Of a stretch of 64,000 nt of DNA, positions 6,096-14,331 are shown one piece after another. The stretch's first letter is position 1; every line of letters begins with the position of its first letter. Both the position numbers and the translations under genes were made by a program. The stretch is from JASGIT01 sp047601665 (GTDB taxonomy: Bacteria > Pseudomonadota > Gammaproteobacteria > Burkholderiales > Burkholderiaceae_C). The stretch is taken from positions 868,001 to 932,000 of the forward strand of contig JASGIT010000001.1 in the NCBI GenBank assembly GCA_047601665.1, written 5' to 3'. The notes under the pieces were generated by a model. It was not told the origin of the DNA, did no database searches, and saw nothing but the letters and a program-made list of their open reading frames with translations.

Positions 6096-8264
6096 ATGCC
6101 GCAACGTTTTTTCCTCCAGCGCCTGCTGTTTACTCTTTTTTTGATAGCTGCCAGCGCTTACCACACAAGCGCCAGTGCCCAATTTTCCTCCAAACCCGCA
6201 GGCACCAGCGTCGTCACCACGCCGCACGTGCGCGCCGAACTGGTCGCCCAGGCCCCTGAAGGCATCGCCCCCGGCAAGCCGCTGTGGCTGGGCCTGCGCA
6301 TCGAGCACCAGCCCGAGTGGCACACCTACTGGAAGAACCCTGGCGACTCCGGCCTGCCCACCCAGCTGGACTGGAAGCTGCCGCCCGGCATCGACGCGGG
6401 CGAGATCGCCTGGCCCGTGCCGCACAAGATTCCGCTGGGCAACCTGGCCAACTATGGCTACGAGGGCACGGTGCTGCTGCCCGTGCCCCTGCAGGTGAGC
6501 ACGGCCTATGCGCCGGGGCCGCTGGCGAAGGAGGCGGTGTTCGAGCTGCACGCCAGCTGGCTGGTGTGCCGCAAGGAGTGCATTCCCGAAGAAGGCCAGT
6601 TCACGCTGGCCGTGCCCCTGCGCAGCACCACGGCGCTGCACGCCGAGGCGTTCGCGGCGGCGCGGGCGGCCGAGCCCGTGCCGTTCGACGCCGCCGGCAG
6701 CAGCGCCAAAGTGGACGGCCAGGCGCTGGCACTGCACGTCGCGGGCCTGCCCGCCGCGCTGCGCGGCAAGGACCTGGGCGTCTTCCCCGAAACGGCGGAC
6801 GTGACCAACCCCGCCGCCGCCATCGTGCAAAGCTGGCAGGGCGATGTGTGGACGGCGCGCGTGCCGCTGTCCGCCGACCGCAGCGCCAGCCCCGATGCGC
6901 TGCCCGTGGTGCTGGCCCTGGGCGACAAGGGCTGGCGCGCGGAACTGCCGGTGCAAGGCGGCTGGCCCGCGGTGGCGGCCGCGGCCAAGGTGCCGCCCGC
7001 GCTGGAGGCGGCGCTGAAGGCCAATGCGGCGCGGCCCGCTCCCGTGGCGGCATCGCCCGCCCCCTTCGGCGCCTGGCTGGCCGCGCTGGCGGGCGCGCTG
7101 CTCGGCGGGCTGCTGCTCAACCTCATGCCCTGCGTGTTCCCCGTGCTGGCGATCAAGGTGGTGGGCTTTGCACAGCACGGGCAGAACATGCGCGCGCAGC
7201 GGCTGGGCGGCGCCGCCTACACCGTGGGCGTGGTGCTGTCCTTCTTGCTGCTGGGCACGGCCATGCTGGCGCTGCGCGCGGCGGGCGAGGCCGTGGGCTG
7301 GGGCTTTCAATTGCAATCGCCGCTGGTGGTGGCGCTGCTGGCCGCGCTGTTCACGCTGATCGGGCTGAACCTGGCGGGGGTGTTCGAGTTCGGTTCGTGG
7401 CTGCCGTCATCGGTCGCCAGCGTGCAGGCGCGCCACCCGGTGCTGGACGCCTTCGTCACCGGCGTGCTCGCGGTGGCCGTGGCCTCGCCCTGCACCGCGC
7501 CGTTCATGGGCGCGTCGCTGGGGCTCACGGCCACGCTGCCGGCGGCGCAGGCGCTGTCCATCTTCGCGGCGCTGGGGCTGGGGCTGGCGCTGCCCTATCT
7601 GCTGGCGGCCTGCCTGCCAGCCGTGGCGCGCTGGCTGCCGCGCCCCGGCGGCTGGATGCAGACGCTGCGCCGCTTCATGGCCTTTCCGATGTTCGGCACC
7701 GTGGTGTGGCTGGTGTGGGTGCTGGGGCAGCAAAGCGGCATCGACGGCGCGGCGGCGCTGCTCGCCCTGCTGCTGCTGCTGGGCCTGTGCTGCTGGGCGC
7801 TGGCGCTGCGGGGCCGCGCGCGGGGGGTGATTGCTCCGCTTTCTATAGCTGCCAGCGCTTTCCTGGTCTGGGCTATCGGCCCAAAAGTCATTGAAATGGC
7901 ACCCGCCGCGCCCGCCACGGCGGAGGCAGGCTGGCAGCCCTGGCGCCCCGGCCTGCCCGAGGAGCTGGCGGCGCAGGGCCGCATCGTCTTCGTGGACTAC
8001 ACCGCCGCCTGGTGCGTGACCTGCCAGGTCAACAAGCAGACCACGCTGAACAACGCCGCCGTGCAGCGCGCCTTCGCCGCCAAGAACGTGGCCCTGCTGC
8101 GCGCGGACTGGACGCGGCGCGACCCCGCCATCACCGCCGCCCTGCAGCAACTGGGCCGCAGCGGCGTGCCCGTGTACGTGCTGCACGCGCCGGGCAAGCC
8201 GCCGGTGGTGATGAGCGAGTTGCTGAGCGTGGGCGACGTGCAGGCGGCGCTGGAACGGCTGTAG
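6096..8264 (+). CDS. DsbD/ScsB-like thiol:disulfide interchange protein
   Basis: A 722-residue inner-membrane protein carrying electrons from cytoplasmic thioredoxin to the periplasm. In order: signal peptide (residues 1-28), N-terminal periplasmic DsbC_N-like domain with 'WLVCRKECIPEEG', a central DsbD transmembrane block with 'LNLMPCVFPVLAIKVVG' and 'VAVASPCTAPFMG' (the redox cysteines), and a C-terminal thioredoxin domain with 'AAWCVTCQVN'. The large N-terminal domain resembles ScsB rather than classical E. coli DsbD. The ATG at 6096 is used because it begins the signal peptide; an ORF extension to 6054 precedes it. Two copies of the palindromic repeat lie inside the gene, one encoding the signal-peptide end, one encoding part of the last membrane segment. 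Confidence 0.9.
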   Translation: MPQRFFLQRLLFTLFLIAASAYHTSASAQFSSKPAGTSVVTTPHVRAELVAQAPEGIAPGKPLWLGLRIEHQPEWHTYWKNPGDSGLPTQLDWKLPPGIDAGEIAWPVPHKIPLGNLANYGYEGTVLLPVPLQVSTAYAPGPLAKEAVFELHASWLVCRKECIPEEGQFTLAVPLRSTTALHAEAFAAARAAEPVPFDAAGSSAKVDGQALALHVAGLPAALRGKDLGVFPETADVTNPAAAIVQSWQGDVWTARVPLSADRSASPDALPVVLALGDKGWRAELPVQGGWPAVAAAAKVPPALEAALKANAARPAPVAASPAPFGAWLAALAGALLGGLLLNLMPCVFPVLAIKVVGFAQHGQNMRAQRLGGAAYTVGVVLSFLLLGTAMLALRAAGEAVGWGFQLQSPLVVALLAALFTLIGLNLAGVFEFGSWLPSSVASVQARHPVLDAFVTGVLAVAVASPCTAPFMGASLGLTATLPAAQALSIFAALGLGLALPYLLAACLPAVARWLPRPGGWMQTLRRFMAFPMFGTVVWLVWVLGQQSGIDGAAALLALLLLLGLCCWALALRGRARGVIAPLSIAASAFLVWAIGPKVIEMAPAAPATAEAGWQPWRPGLPEELAAQGRIVFVDYTAAWCVTCQVNKQTTLNNAAVQRAFAAKNVALLRADWTRRDPAITAALQQLGRSGVPVYVLHAPGKPPVVMSELLSVGDVQAALERL
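6137..6195 (+). repeat. palindromic dispersed repeat, copy A (inside dsbD-like gene)
   Basis: Contains TTGATAGCTGCCAGCGCTTA, a short loop, then AAGCGCCAG and CCCAATTTT. The central AGCGCTT/AAGCG arms form an inverted repeat. It encodes 'LIAASAYHTSASAQF', residues 16-30 of the DsbD-like protein, that is most of the signal-peptide core and cleavage region. Confidence 0.75.
7840..7896 (+). repeat. palindromic dispersed repeat, copy B (inside dsbD-like gene)
   Basis: Contains CTATAGCTGCCAGCGCTTTC followed by a diverged right half with GGCCCAAAAGTCATTGAAA. It is read as 'SIAASAFLVWAIGPKVIEM', in the same frame as copy A, and forms part of the last hydrophobic segment before the thioredoxin domain. 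Confidence 0.65.
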
Positions 8265-8268
8265 CCCC

Positions 8269-9180
8269 ATGAAAGACATGCTCCACGCCGATGGTCCGCC
8301 CGATGTGGTCTTCGACCTGTTCGCCGCCAGCGAGCAGCTCGTGGCCATCTTCGACAAGCAAGATATCCTGCGCTACGCCAACGCCGCCTTCGAGCAGGCC
8401 TACCACCACCTGCCGGACGGCCACAGCACCTGGGTGGACATCATGCGCGCCAACTATGAGCGGCAGCGCGGCTCCAAGGTGGACTCGCGCGACTTCGAGT
8501 CCTGGCTCGCCTCCGCCAAGTCGCGCCGCGGCAAGCTGCCCTTCCGCGCCTTCGAGACCGACCTCTACAACGGGCGCTGGATCTGGATGGCCGAAACCAC
8601 GCTGGACAGCGGCTGGATGCTGTGCGTGGGCAGCGACGTCACCGCCATCCACCAGGACGAACGCTCCCTGCGCCTGGCCTACAACCAGGCCCTGCGCACC
8701 GCGCAGACCGACGCGCTGACGGGCCTGTCCAACCGCACGCACCTGATGCACCAGCTCGACCAGCTGATCGCCCTGGGCGAGCCCTTCGCGCTGGTGCTGC
8801 TCGACCTGGACCACTTCAAGCACATCAACGACCGCCACGGGCACCTGGTGGGCGACGAGGTCATCCGCGACTTTGCCCGGCACCTGCAGGCCTGCACCCG
8901 GCGCGGCGACGGCTGCGGCCGCGTGGGCGGCGAGGAATTCATGCTGCTGCTGCCCGACTGCGGCGACCGGGCGCAGGCCGAGGCCATCGTGGAACGCCTG
9001 CTGGCCAAAACGCGCGCGGCGCGCCCGCTGCCCGGGACGCCGGAGCAGGGCTACAGCGCCAGCGCGAGCCTGGCCCTGTGGCAGCCGGGCGAAAGCGCCA
9101 CCCACCTGTACCACCGCGCCGACCAGGCGCTGTACCGCGCCAAGGACGCGGGGCGCGACCGGCTGGTTTGCGCCGACTGA
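8269..9180 (+). CDS. PAS-GGDEF diguanylate cyclase
   Basis: A 303-residue soluble protein making cyclic di-GMP from two GTP. An N-terminal PAS-like domain (about residues 15-130, 'LVAIFDKQDILRYANAAFEQ') precedes a GGDEF domain beginning at 'TDALTGLSNR'. The active site is GGEEF ('CGRVGGEEFMLLLP'), a functional variant, and an inhibitory I-site 'RRGD' lies five residues before it. The domain has 'LLDLDHFKHINDRHGH' with metal and base contacts intact. No membrane segment is present, so the PAS domain would sense a cytoplasmic signal. It starts only 4 nt after the dsbD-like stop, suggesting co-transcription. Confidence 0.92.
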   Translation: MKDMLHADGPPDVVFDLFAASEQLVAIFDKQDILRYANAAFEQAYHHLPDGHSTWVDIMRANYERQRGSKVDSRDFESWLASAKSRRGKLPFRAFETDLYNGRWIWMAETTLDSGWMLCVGSDVTAIHQDERSLRLAYNQALRTAQTDALTGLSNRTHLMHQLDQLIALGEPFALVLLDLDHFKHINDRHGHLVGDEVIRDFARHLQACTRRGDGCGRVGGEEFMLLLPDCGDRAQAEAIVERLLAKTRAARPLPGTPEQGYSASASLALWQPGESATHLYHRADQALYRAKDAGRDRLVCAD

Positions 9181-9181
9181 G

Positions 9182-9364
9182 TTACACCGACTGAGCGGCC
9201 AGCTTCTGCGGGCTGCGCGCCAGCTTCAGGGCCACGCGCCCGGCGTACTGCTGGGCAATGCCCTTGGCCTGCAGCGGGCGGCTGCCGAAGAGCCTGCCCA
9301 GCGCCTCTTTGATCGCGCCCAGAACCAGATCGATGCGTGCGGAAATGTGCTGTAGGGTCATCAT
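9182..9364 (-). CDS. CsbD-like small stress protein
   Basis: A 60-residue protein (two adjacent ATGs at 9364 and 9361). The pattern 'GAIKEALGRLFGSRPLQAKGIAQQYAG' matches the CsbD/YjbJ repeat (G-x-KE-x-GKL...L-A-G-A-Q-G). CsbD proteins are abundant, general-stress-induced, helical proteins of unknown mechanism. No clear Shine-Dalgarno sequence is visible. It is convergent with the diguanylate cyclase (1-bp gap) and divergent from hemE. Confidence 0.65.
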   Translation of the reverse strand: MMTLQHISARIDLVLGAIKEALGRLFGSRPLQAKGIAQQYAGRVALKLARSPQKLAAQSV

Positions 9365-9468
9365 GCGGAACAGTGTGCGTCCGCGCGCCTTCCAGGACGA
9401 TAAGCCCAGGGCGTGCCGCCGCGTAGGAGAACGGCCTACATGCTGCCCGCGCCGCATGACACGGCTGC

Positions 9469-9474
9469 GACAAT
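9469..9474 (+). promoter_or_regulatory. possible -10 element of hemE (leaderless-type spacing)
   Basis: GACAAT ends 6 nt before the hemE ATG, so a transcript starting 6-7 nt downstream of it would begin at or next to the start codon. No convincing -35 element is visible. The same arrangement precedes rpfE (42501) and the PHP-domain gene (48624). Confidence 0.3.
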
Positions 9475-9480
9475 GGCGGG

Positions 9481-10572
9481 ATGTTCGCCCCCCTCACCAA
9501 CGACACCTTTTTACGCGCCTGCCGCCGCCAGGCCACCGACTACACCCCTCTGTGGCTCATGCGCCAGGCAGGCCGCTACCTGCCCGAATACAAAGCCACG
9601 CGCGCCAAGGCGGGCAGCTTCATGGGGCTGGCGACCAACGTCCAGTACGCCACCGAGGTCACGCTGCAGCCCCTGGAGCGCTTCCCGCTCGACGCCGCCA
9701 TCCTGTTCAGCGACATCCTCACCGTGCCCGACGCCATGGGCCTGGGCCTCTCCTTCGCCGAGGGCGAAGGCCCGCGCTTCGCCAGGACCGTGCGCACCGA
9801 GGCCGACGTGGCCGAACTCGCCGTGCCCGACCTCGGCAAGCTGCGCTACGTGTTCGACGCCGTCACGTCGATCCGCCGCGCGCTGAATGGCCGCGTGCCG
9901 CTGATCGGCTTCTCGGGCAGCCCGTGGACGCTGGCCTGCTACATGGTCGAAGGCAAGGGCAGCGACGACTACCGCCTCGTCAAAAGCCTGATGTACAGCC
10001 GCCCGGACCTGATGCACCGCATCCTCGCCGTGAACGCCGACGCCGTGGCCGCCTACCTGAACGCGCAGATCGACGCGGGCGCGCAGGCGGTGATGGTGTT
10101 CGACAGCTGGGGCGGCGTGCTGGCCGACGGCGCGTTCCAGCAGTTCAGCCTGGCCTACACGCGCCGCGTGCTTGGCGCTTTGAAGCGCACGGGCGTGGAC
10201 GGCAGCGACGTGCCGCGCATCGTCTTCACCAAGGGCGGCGGCATCTGGCTGGCGGACATGCAAGACCTGGACTGCGAAGTGCTGGGCCTGGACTGGACGG
10301 CCAACCTGGCCCACGCCCGCGCCACCGTGGGCGCGCGCCACGCGCTGCAGGGCAACATCGACCCCAACGTGCTCTTCGCCCCGCCCGAGCGCATTGCCGA
10401 ACAGGCACGCGCCGTGCTCGACAGCTTCGGCCCGCCCCACACCGACCGCGCCGCCCCCGGCCCCACCCACATCTTCAACCTGGGCCACGGCATCAGCCAG
10501 CACACGCCGCCCGAGCACGTGGCGGCGCTGGTGGAGACGGTGCACTCCTACTCTCGGGCCATGCGCACCTGA
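9481..10572 (+). CDS. hemE: uroporphyrinogen decarboxylase
   Basis: A 363-residue cytoplasmic enzyme (EC 4.1.1.37) removing four carboxyl groups from uroporphyrinogen III to give coproporphyrinogen III in haem synthesis. Diagnostic motifs are the N-terminal 'PLWLMRQAGRYLPEY', the catalytic Asp in 'ILFSDILTVPDAMG', 'GFSGSPWTLA', 'FDSWGG' and 'GNIDPNVLF'. Length matches the family. The ATG at 9481 directly precedes the conserved N-terminus, with no Shine-Dalgarno sequence but a -10-like GACAAT 6 nt upstream. Confidence 0.97.
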   Translation: MFAPLTNDTFLRACRRQATDYTPLWLMRQAGRYLPEYKATRAKAGSFMGLATNVQYATEVTLQPLERFPLDAAILFSDILTVPDAMGLGLSFAEGEGPRFARTVRTEADVAELAVPDLGKLRYVFDAVTSIRRALNGRVPLIGFSGSPWTLACYMVEGKGSDDYRLVKSLMYSRPDLMHRILAVNADAVAAYLNAQIDAGAQAVMVFDSWGGVLADGAFQQFSLAYTRRVLGALKRTGVDGSDVPRIVFTKGGGIWLADMQDLDCEVLGLDWTANLAHARATVGARHALQGNIDPNVLFAPPERIAEQARAVLDSFGPPHTDRAAPGPTHIFNLGHGISQHTPPEHVAALVETVHSYSRAMRT

Positions 10573-10660
10573 AGGCGCTTGTCAAGCCCCTAAGCCCTTA
10601 CTTATGCACACCATGGAGCCGCCAGCCCGCAGCCCACGGCGGCAGCCCTGAAAGCCGCCG

Positions 10661-10824
10661 TAAGTGCTTGATTCATATAGCGTACATAGCCTTGCCGTTT
10701 TTCCGGGCAACCTAAGCAAAGCGCGTATGGACAAGGCTTGCGGGGCGGTGCGGGCCAGCTATCAACAAAGTTATCCACAGGAATTTTGGATGACTTGCAA
10801 AACCGTTGAAAAACCAAGCACTTA
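10661..10824. other. intergenic region with 10-bp inverted repeat around a DnaA box
   Basis: In the 273-bp hemE-priA gap, TAAGTGCTTG (10661-10670) and its exact reverse complement CAAGCACTTA (10815-10824) flank a segment containing a perfect DnaA box at 10771-10779. The right arm is only 21 bp before the priA start. No ORF or strong terminator is visible in the gap. Confidence 0.5.
10771..10779 (+). promoter_or_regulatory. perfect DnaA box upstream of priA
   Basis: TTATCCACA is an exact match to the consensus DnaA box, 67 bp before the priA start codon. The surroundings are locally A+T-rich ('ATCAACAAAG' before it, 'GGAATTTTGG' after it). A single box fits DnaA control of priA better than an origin; this is inference. 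Confidence 0.55.
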
Positions 10825-10845
10825 GCGCACTTTCCGCAAATCCAC

Positions 10846-12930
10846 GTGAACACCGCCGCGCCCTATACCGTCCAGGTCGCCGTCCAGACCCCCGCGCACA
10901 GCGCCGTGGGCGGGCCGCTGACCTACGCCAGCGCCGTGCCGCTGGCCCCCGGCACGCTGGTACGCGTGCCGCTGGGCAGCCGCGAAGTGCTGGGCGTGGT
11001 GTGGGATGGGGAGGCGGCCAAGCTGCCCCCCAGCCTGCGTCCCGTGGCCGGGGTGCTGGAAGGCATAGCCCCGCTGGGCGATGCGTGGCGCCACCTGGTC
11101 GCCTTCACCGCCCGCTACTACCAGCGCGCCCTGGGCGAAGTGGCCCTGGCCGCGCTGCCGCCGCAGTTGCGCGACCTGAACCCCGCGCAGCTGGAGCGCA
11201 GGCTGCGCCGCCCCGCGAAGACGCAGGCCACGCAGGATGCTCCTGAACTCATAGCACTTAGCGCTGACCAGCAAAGGGCTGTAGGCCAAATTAATGCCCA
11301 AAACGGCCCGGGCACGCCGTTCTTGCTCTACGGGGCCACGGGCAGCGGCAAGACCGAGGTCTACCTGCGCTGCGTGCAGGCCGCGCTAGACGCCAACCCC
11401 GCCGCCCAGGCGCTGGTGATGGTGCCCGAGATCAACCTCACCCCCCAGCTGGAAGCCCGCTTCACCGCCCGCTTCGGCGCGGACGGCGTGGTCAGCCTGC
11501 ACAGCGGCATGACCCACCCCCAGCGCCTCAAAAGCTGGCTGGCCGCGCATTCGGGCGCTGCGCGCATCGTGCTCGGCACGCGCATGGCGGTGTTCGTCAG
11601 CCTGCCGGGCCTGGCGCTGATCGTGGTCGATGAAGAGCACGACCCCAGCTACAAGCAGCAGGAAGGCGCGCGCTACTCCGCGCGCGACCTGGCGCTGTGG
11701 CGCGGCCGCCACCAGGGCGCCAAGGTCATCCTCGGCAGCGCCACCCCGTCGCTGGAAAGCTGGCACGCCAGCAGCCCCGAGGTGGGGCGCTACCAGCGGC
11801 TGGAAATGCCCGCCCGCATCGGCGCGGGCACGCTGCCGCAGGTGCGCCTCGTGGACATGGCGCAGCAGCCGCGCAACGCCGTGTTCTCGCCCGCGCTCAT
11901 CGCCGCCATCACCCAGCGCGTGGAGCGCGGCGAGCAAAGCCTGGTGCTGCTCAACCGCCGCGGCTTCGCTCCCGTGCTGCACTGCCACGCCTGCCAGTGG
12001 AAAAGCGACTGCCCGCACTGCAGCGCACACCAGGTGTTCCACAAGATCGACCGCACCCTGCGCTGCCACCACTGCGGCACTACCACCCGCGTGCCGCGCG
12101 CCTGCCCCAACTGCGGCAACCCCGACATCCTGCCCCTGGGCCGGGGCACGGAACAGCTGGAAGAACAGCTGGCCCACCTGCTGCGCAACGTCATCACCCC
12201 GGACCGCCGCGCCGCCCGCGTGGCCCGCATCGACGCCGACACCACCAAGGCGAAAGGAGCGCTCGAAGCGCAACTGGCCCAGGTCCACGCTGGCGAGGTG
12301 GACGTGCTGGTGGGCACGCAGATGGTCGCCAAGGGCCACGACTTCCGCCGCATCACCCTGGTGGCCGCCGTGCAGCCCGACGGGGCGCTGTTCAGCAGCG
12401 ACTTCCGCGCGCCCGAGCGGCTGTTCGCCCTCCTGATGCAAGCCGCGGGCCGGGCCGGGCGCGACGCCCGCTACGTGGCCGCGCAAGGCCACGCCCCCGA
12501 AATGTGGGTGCAGACCTGGCACCCCGGCCACGCCCTGTTCGCCGCGCTGCGCCGCCACGACTACCCGGCATTCGCCGCCAGCCAGCTGGAAGAGCGCGCC
12601 GACGCTGGAATGCCCCCCTTCGCCCACCAAGCCCTGGTGCGCGCCGACGCGCGCACGCAAGAAGCCGCCCAGGCCTTCCTGCAAGCCGCGAGCGAGGCCG
12701 CGCGCGCCGCGCAGTTGCCAGGCGTGGAACAGGTCTTCCTCTTCCCACCCGTGCCCCTGGCCGTGCAGCGCGTGGCGAACGTGGAGCGCGCGCAGATGCT
12801 GCTGGAGAGCGAAAACCGCACCGCGCTGCAACGCTTTCTGGCCGCATGGCAGCCGCTGCTGCACGCCGAGCGCGCGCAGCACAAAGGCATCGTGCGCTGG
12901 CTGGTGGATGTGGATCCGCAGGCGATTTGA
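10846..12930 (+). CDS. priA: primosomal protein N' (replication restart helicase PriA)
   Basis: A 694-residue 3'-5' DNA helicase that reloads the replisome at stalled forks. The N-terminal 3'BD domain has 'VGGPLTYA' and 'VLGVVW'. Walker A is 'GATGSGKTEVYL' (about residue 163), the DExH box is 'VVDEEHDPSYKQQEG', and eight zinc-binding cysteines lie at about 380-425 ('CHACQWKSDCPHC', 'CHHC...CPNCG'). Motifs V/VI are 'VGTQMVAKGHDF' and 'QAAGRAGR'. The start is GTG at 10846. A palindromic-repeat copy (11246-11304) encodes residues about 134-153 in the linker before the helicase core, where PriA proteins vary in length. Confidence 0.96.
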   Translation: MNTAAPYTVQVAVQTPAHSAVGGPLTYASAVPLAPGTLVRVPLGSREVLGVVWDGEAAKLPPSLRPVAGVLEGIAPLGDAWRHLVAFTARYYQRALGEVALAALPPQLRDLNPAQLERRLRRPAKTQATQDAPELIALSADQQRAVGQINAQNGPGTPFLLYGATGSGKTEVYLRCVQAALDANPAAQALVMVPEINLTPQLEARFTARFGADGVVSLHSGMTHPQRLKSWLAAHSGAARIVLGTRMAVFVSLPGLALIVVDEEHDPSYKQQEGARYSARDLALWRGRHQGAKVILGSATPSLESWHASSPEVGRYQRLEMPARIGAGTLPQVRLVDMAQQPRNAVFSPALIAAITQRVERGEQSLVLLNRRGFAPVLHCHACQWKSDCPHCSAHQVFHKIDRTLRCHHCGTTTRVPRACPNCGNPDILPLGRGTEQLEEQLAHLLRNVITPDRRAARVARIDADTTKAKGALEAQLAQVHAGEVDVLVGTQMVAKGHDFRRITLVAAVQPDGALFSSDFRAPERLFALLMQAAGRAGRDARYVAAQGHAPEMWVQTWHPGHALFAALRRHDYPAFAASQLEERADAGMPPFAHQALVRADARTQEAAQAFLQAASEAARAAQLPGVEQVFLFPPVPLAVQRVANVERAQMLLESENRTALQRFLAAWQPLLHAERAQHKGIVRWLVDVDPQAI
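11246..11304 (+). repeat. palindromic dispersed repeat, copy H (inside priA)
   Basis: Reads CTCATAGCACTTAGCGCTGA, then GGGCTGTAGGCCAAATTAATG. It is somewhat diverged from the consensus core. It encodes 'ELIALSADQQRAVGQINAQN', the same reading frame as the copies in the dsbD-like gene, the SDR gene and lolA. Confidence 0.65.
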
Positions 12931-13007
12931 AGACACACCCCTGGGCGACCCGCGGCCCAATGGCAACAAGCTGGCACTTGTGCAGCAAGCGCTGGCAACG
13001 TCCCCCG

Positions 13008-14291
13008 TCAGCCGCGCGCCAGCAGCGCCTCCCCCATGGCGTGGAAGGCAGGCAACGAGAGCGGATCATTACCCACGCTGGAGGCCACCGGATGCGCGCT
13101 GAAGCGGGCGATCACCATCTCGGCCTTGGGGTCGACGTACAGGCTCTGGCCATGGATGCCGCGCGCCATGTAGGCGCCGTGCGGGTTGTGCGTGACCCAC
13201 CACATGTTGCGGTACGACCAACCCGCCAGCTGGTCGTAGCCGCCGTGGCGGAAGGCCTCGGGGCTGGCGCCGGCGGTGGTCTGGTCCACCGCCTCGGCGG
13301 GCAGCACCTGCGCGCCGCCCACGCGGCCCCGGTTGCGCATCAGCTCGCCGAACCGTGCCAGGTCGCGCAGGGTGCAGTTCAGGCCGCCGCCGCCCGACTC
13401 GGTGCCCAGGCTGTCCACCATGAAATAGGCGTCCTGCTCGGCGCCGATGGGCTGCCAGATGCGCTGGCTGAGCAGTTCGGCCAGCGGCAGGCCGCTCACG
13501 CGCCGCAGCACCCAGGCCAGCACCTCGGTGTTGACGGTCTTGTAGCCGAAGCCCTGGCCATGTTCGCCCTGCTTGGCGAGCCGGGGCAGGAATTCGTAGA
13601 AGCTGCGCGGGCCGGCGTAGCCGGGCGGCTGCGGCACCATGCCGCCGGCGCGCGCGTAGTCCCACACCTCGGCCTGGGGGTCAGTGTAGACCTCGGAATA
13701 GCGCACGCCGATGGTCATGTCCATCACCTGGCGCAGGGTGGCGTCGGCGTAGGCGCCGCCGGCCAGCTCGGGCAGGTAGTGCGGCACCCGCGCGGCGGGG
13801 TCCAGCCGCCCTTCGGCCACTAACGCGGCGGCCAGCAGGCCGACGAAGGACTTGGTGACCGAGAAGCAGATGTGCGGCCGCTCGGGCCGCAGTTCGCCCC
13901 GGTAGTCCTCCAGCACCACCTGGCCGCGGTGCAGCACCACAATGCCGTCGGCGTAGGTGTGCCACAGCATCTGCTCGAAGTCGTATTCCTCGCCCGTGCC
14001 CATGGCGCGGCAGCGCACGCCGCGCGGGTCGATGGGCCGGGCCGCCGCCGGCAGCGGCGCGGGCGCCCCGCTGCCGCGCCACACGTTGGCCGTGGGCACC
14101 AGCTCGCGCATGTGCGAGAAGGCCCAGCGGCTGCGCGGGAAGCTGTTGAAGTCCGCCGCGTCGAAGCGGATGCGCTGCGCGGGCGGCGGCGGAAAGCCCT
14201 GCATCCAGCCCAGGGCGGCGGCGGTGGTGTTGGCCGGGTCGGCCAAGGGCTCGCCCTGCGGGGTGACCAGGGTGGCGGCGGTGAGTGGCAT
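13008..14291 (-). CDS. serine hydrolase, class C beta-lactamase fold (NylB-like)
   Basis: A 427-residue enzyme with the Ser-x-x-Lys active site in 'CFSVTKSFVGLLAAAL', preceded by the typical 'YADGIVVLHRGQVVLEDY' strand pair. A conserved 'GVRYSEVYTDP' and a C-terminal 'GYDQLAGWSYRNMWWVTHN' are like those in 6-aminohexanoate-dimer hydrolase-type proteins. Reactions in the family include amide and ester hydrolysis; the substrate is unknown. No signal peptide is apparent, so it is probably cytoplasmic. The ATG at 14291 follows AAGGAG. The crotonase gene ends 40 bp upstream on the same strand, so it may share the transcript of the downstream end of that fatty-acid operon. Confidence 0.85.
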   Translation of the reverse strand: MPLTAATLVTPQGEPLADPANTTAAALGWMQGFPPPPAQRIRFDAADFNSFPRSRWAFSHMRELVPTANVWRGSGAPAPLPAAARPIDPRGVRCRAMGTGEEYDFEQMLWHTYADGIVVLHRGQVVLEDYRGELRPERPHICFSVTKSFVGLLAAALVAEGRLDPAARVPHYLPELAGGAYADATLRQVMDMTIGVRYSEVYTDPQAEVWDYARAGGMVPQPPGYAGPRSFYEFLPRLAKQGEHGQGFGYKTVNTEVLAWVLRRVSGLPLAELLSQRIWQPIGAEQDAYFMVDSLGTESGGGGLNCTLRDLARFGELMRNRGRVGGAQVLPAEAVDQTTAGASPEAFRHGGYDQLAGWSYRNMWWVTHNPHGAYMARGIHGQSLYVDPKAEMVIARFSAHPVASSVGNDPLSLPAFHAMGEALLARG

Positions 14292-14331
14292 GGCGGCTCC
14301 TTGGGGCAAAACGGCGGCGCGCGCCCGGGGT

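Noticed and set aside
10741..10770. CCAGCTATCAA before the DnaA box as a repeat fragment
   Set aside because: Only a short match to the repeat's left core; no right arm follows.
10573..10845. Replication origin at the hemE-priA gap
   Set aside because: Only one DnaA box is visible, with no dnaA, dnaN or parAB genes and no clear unwinding element.
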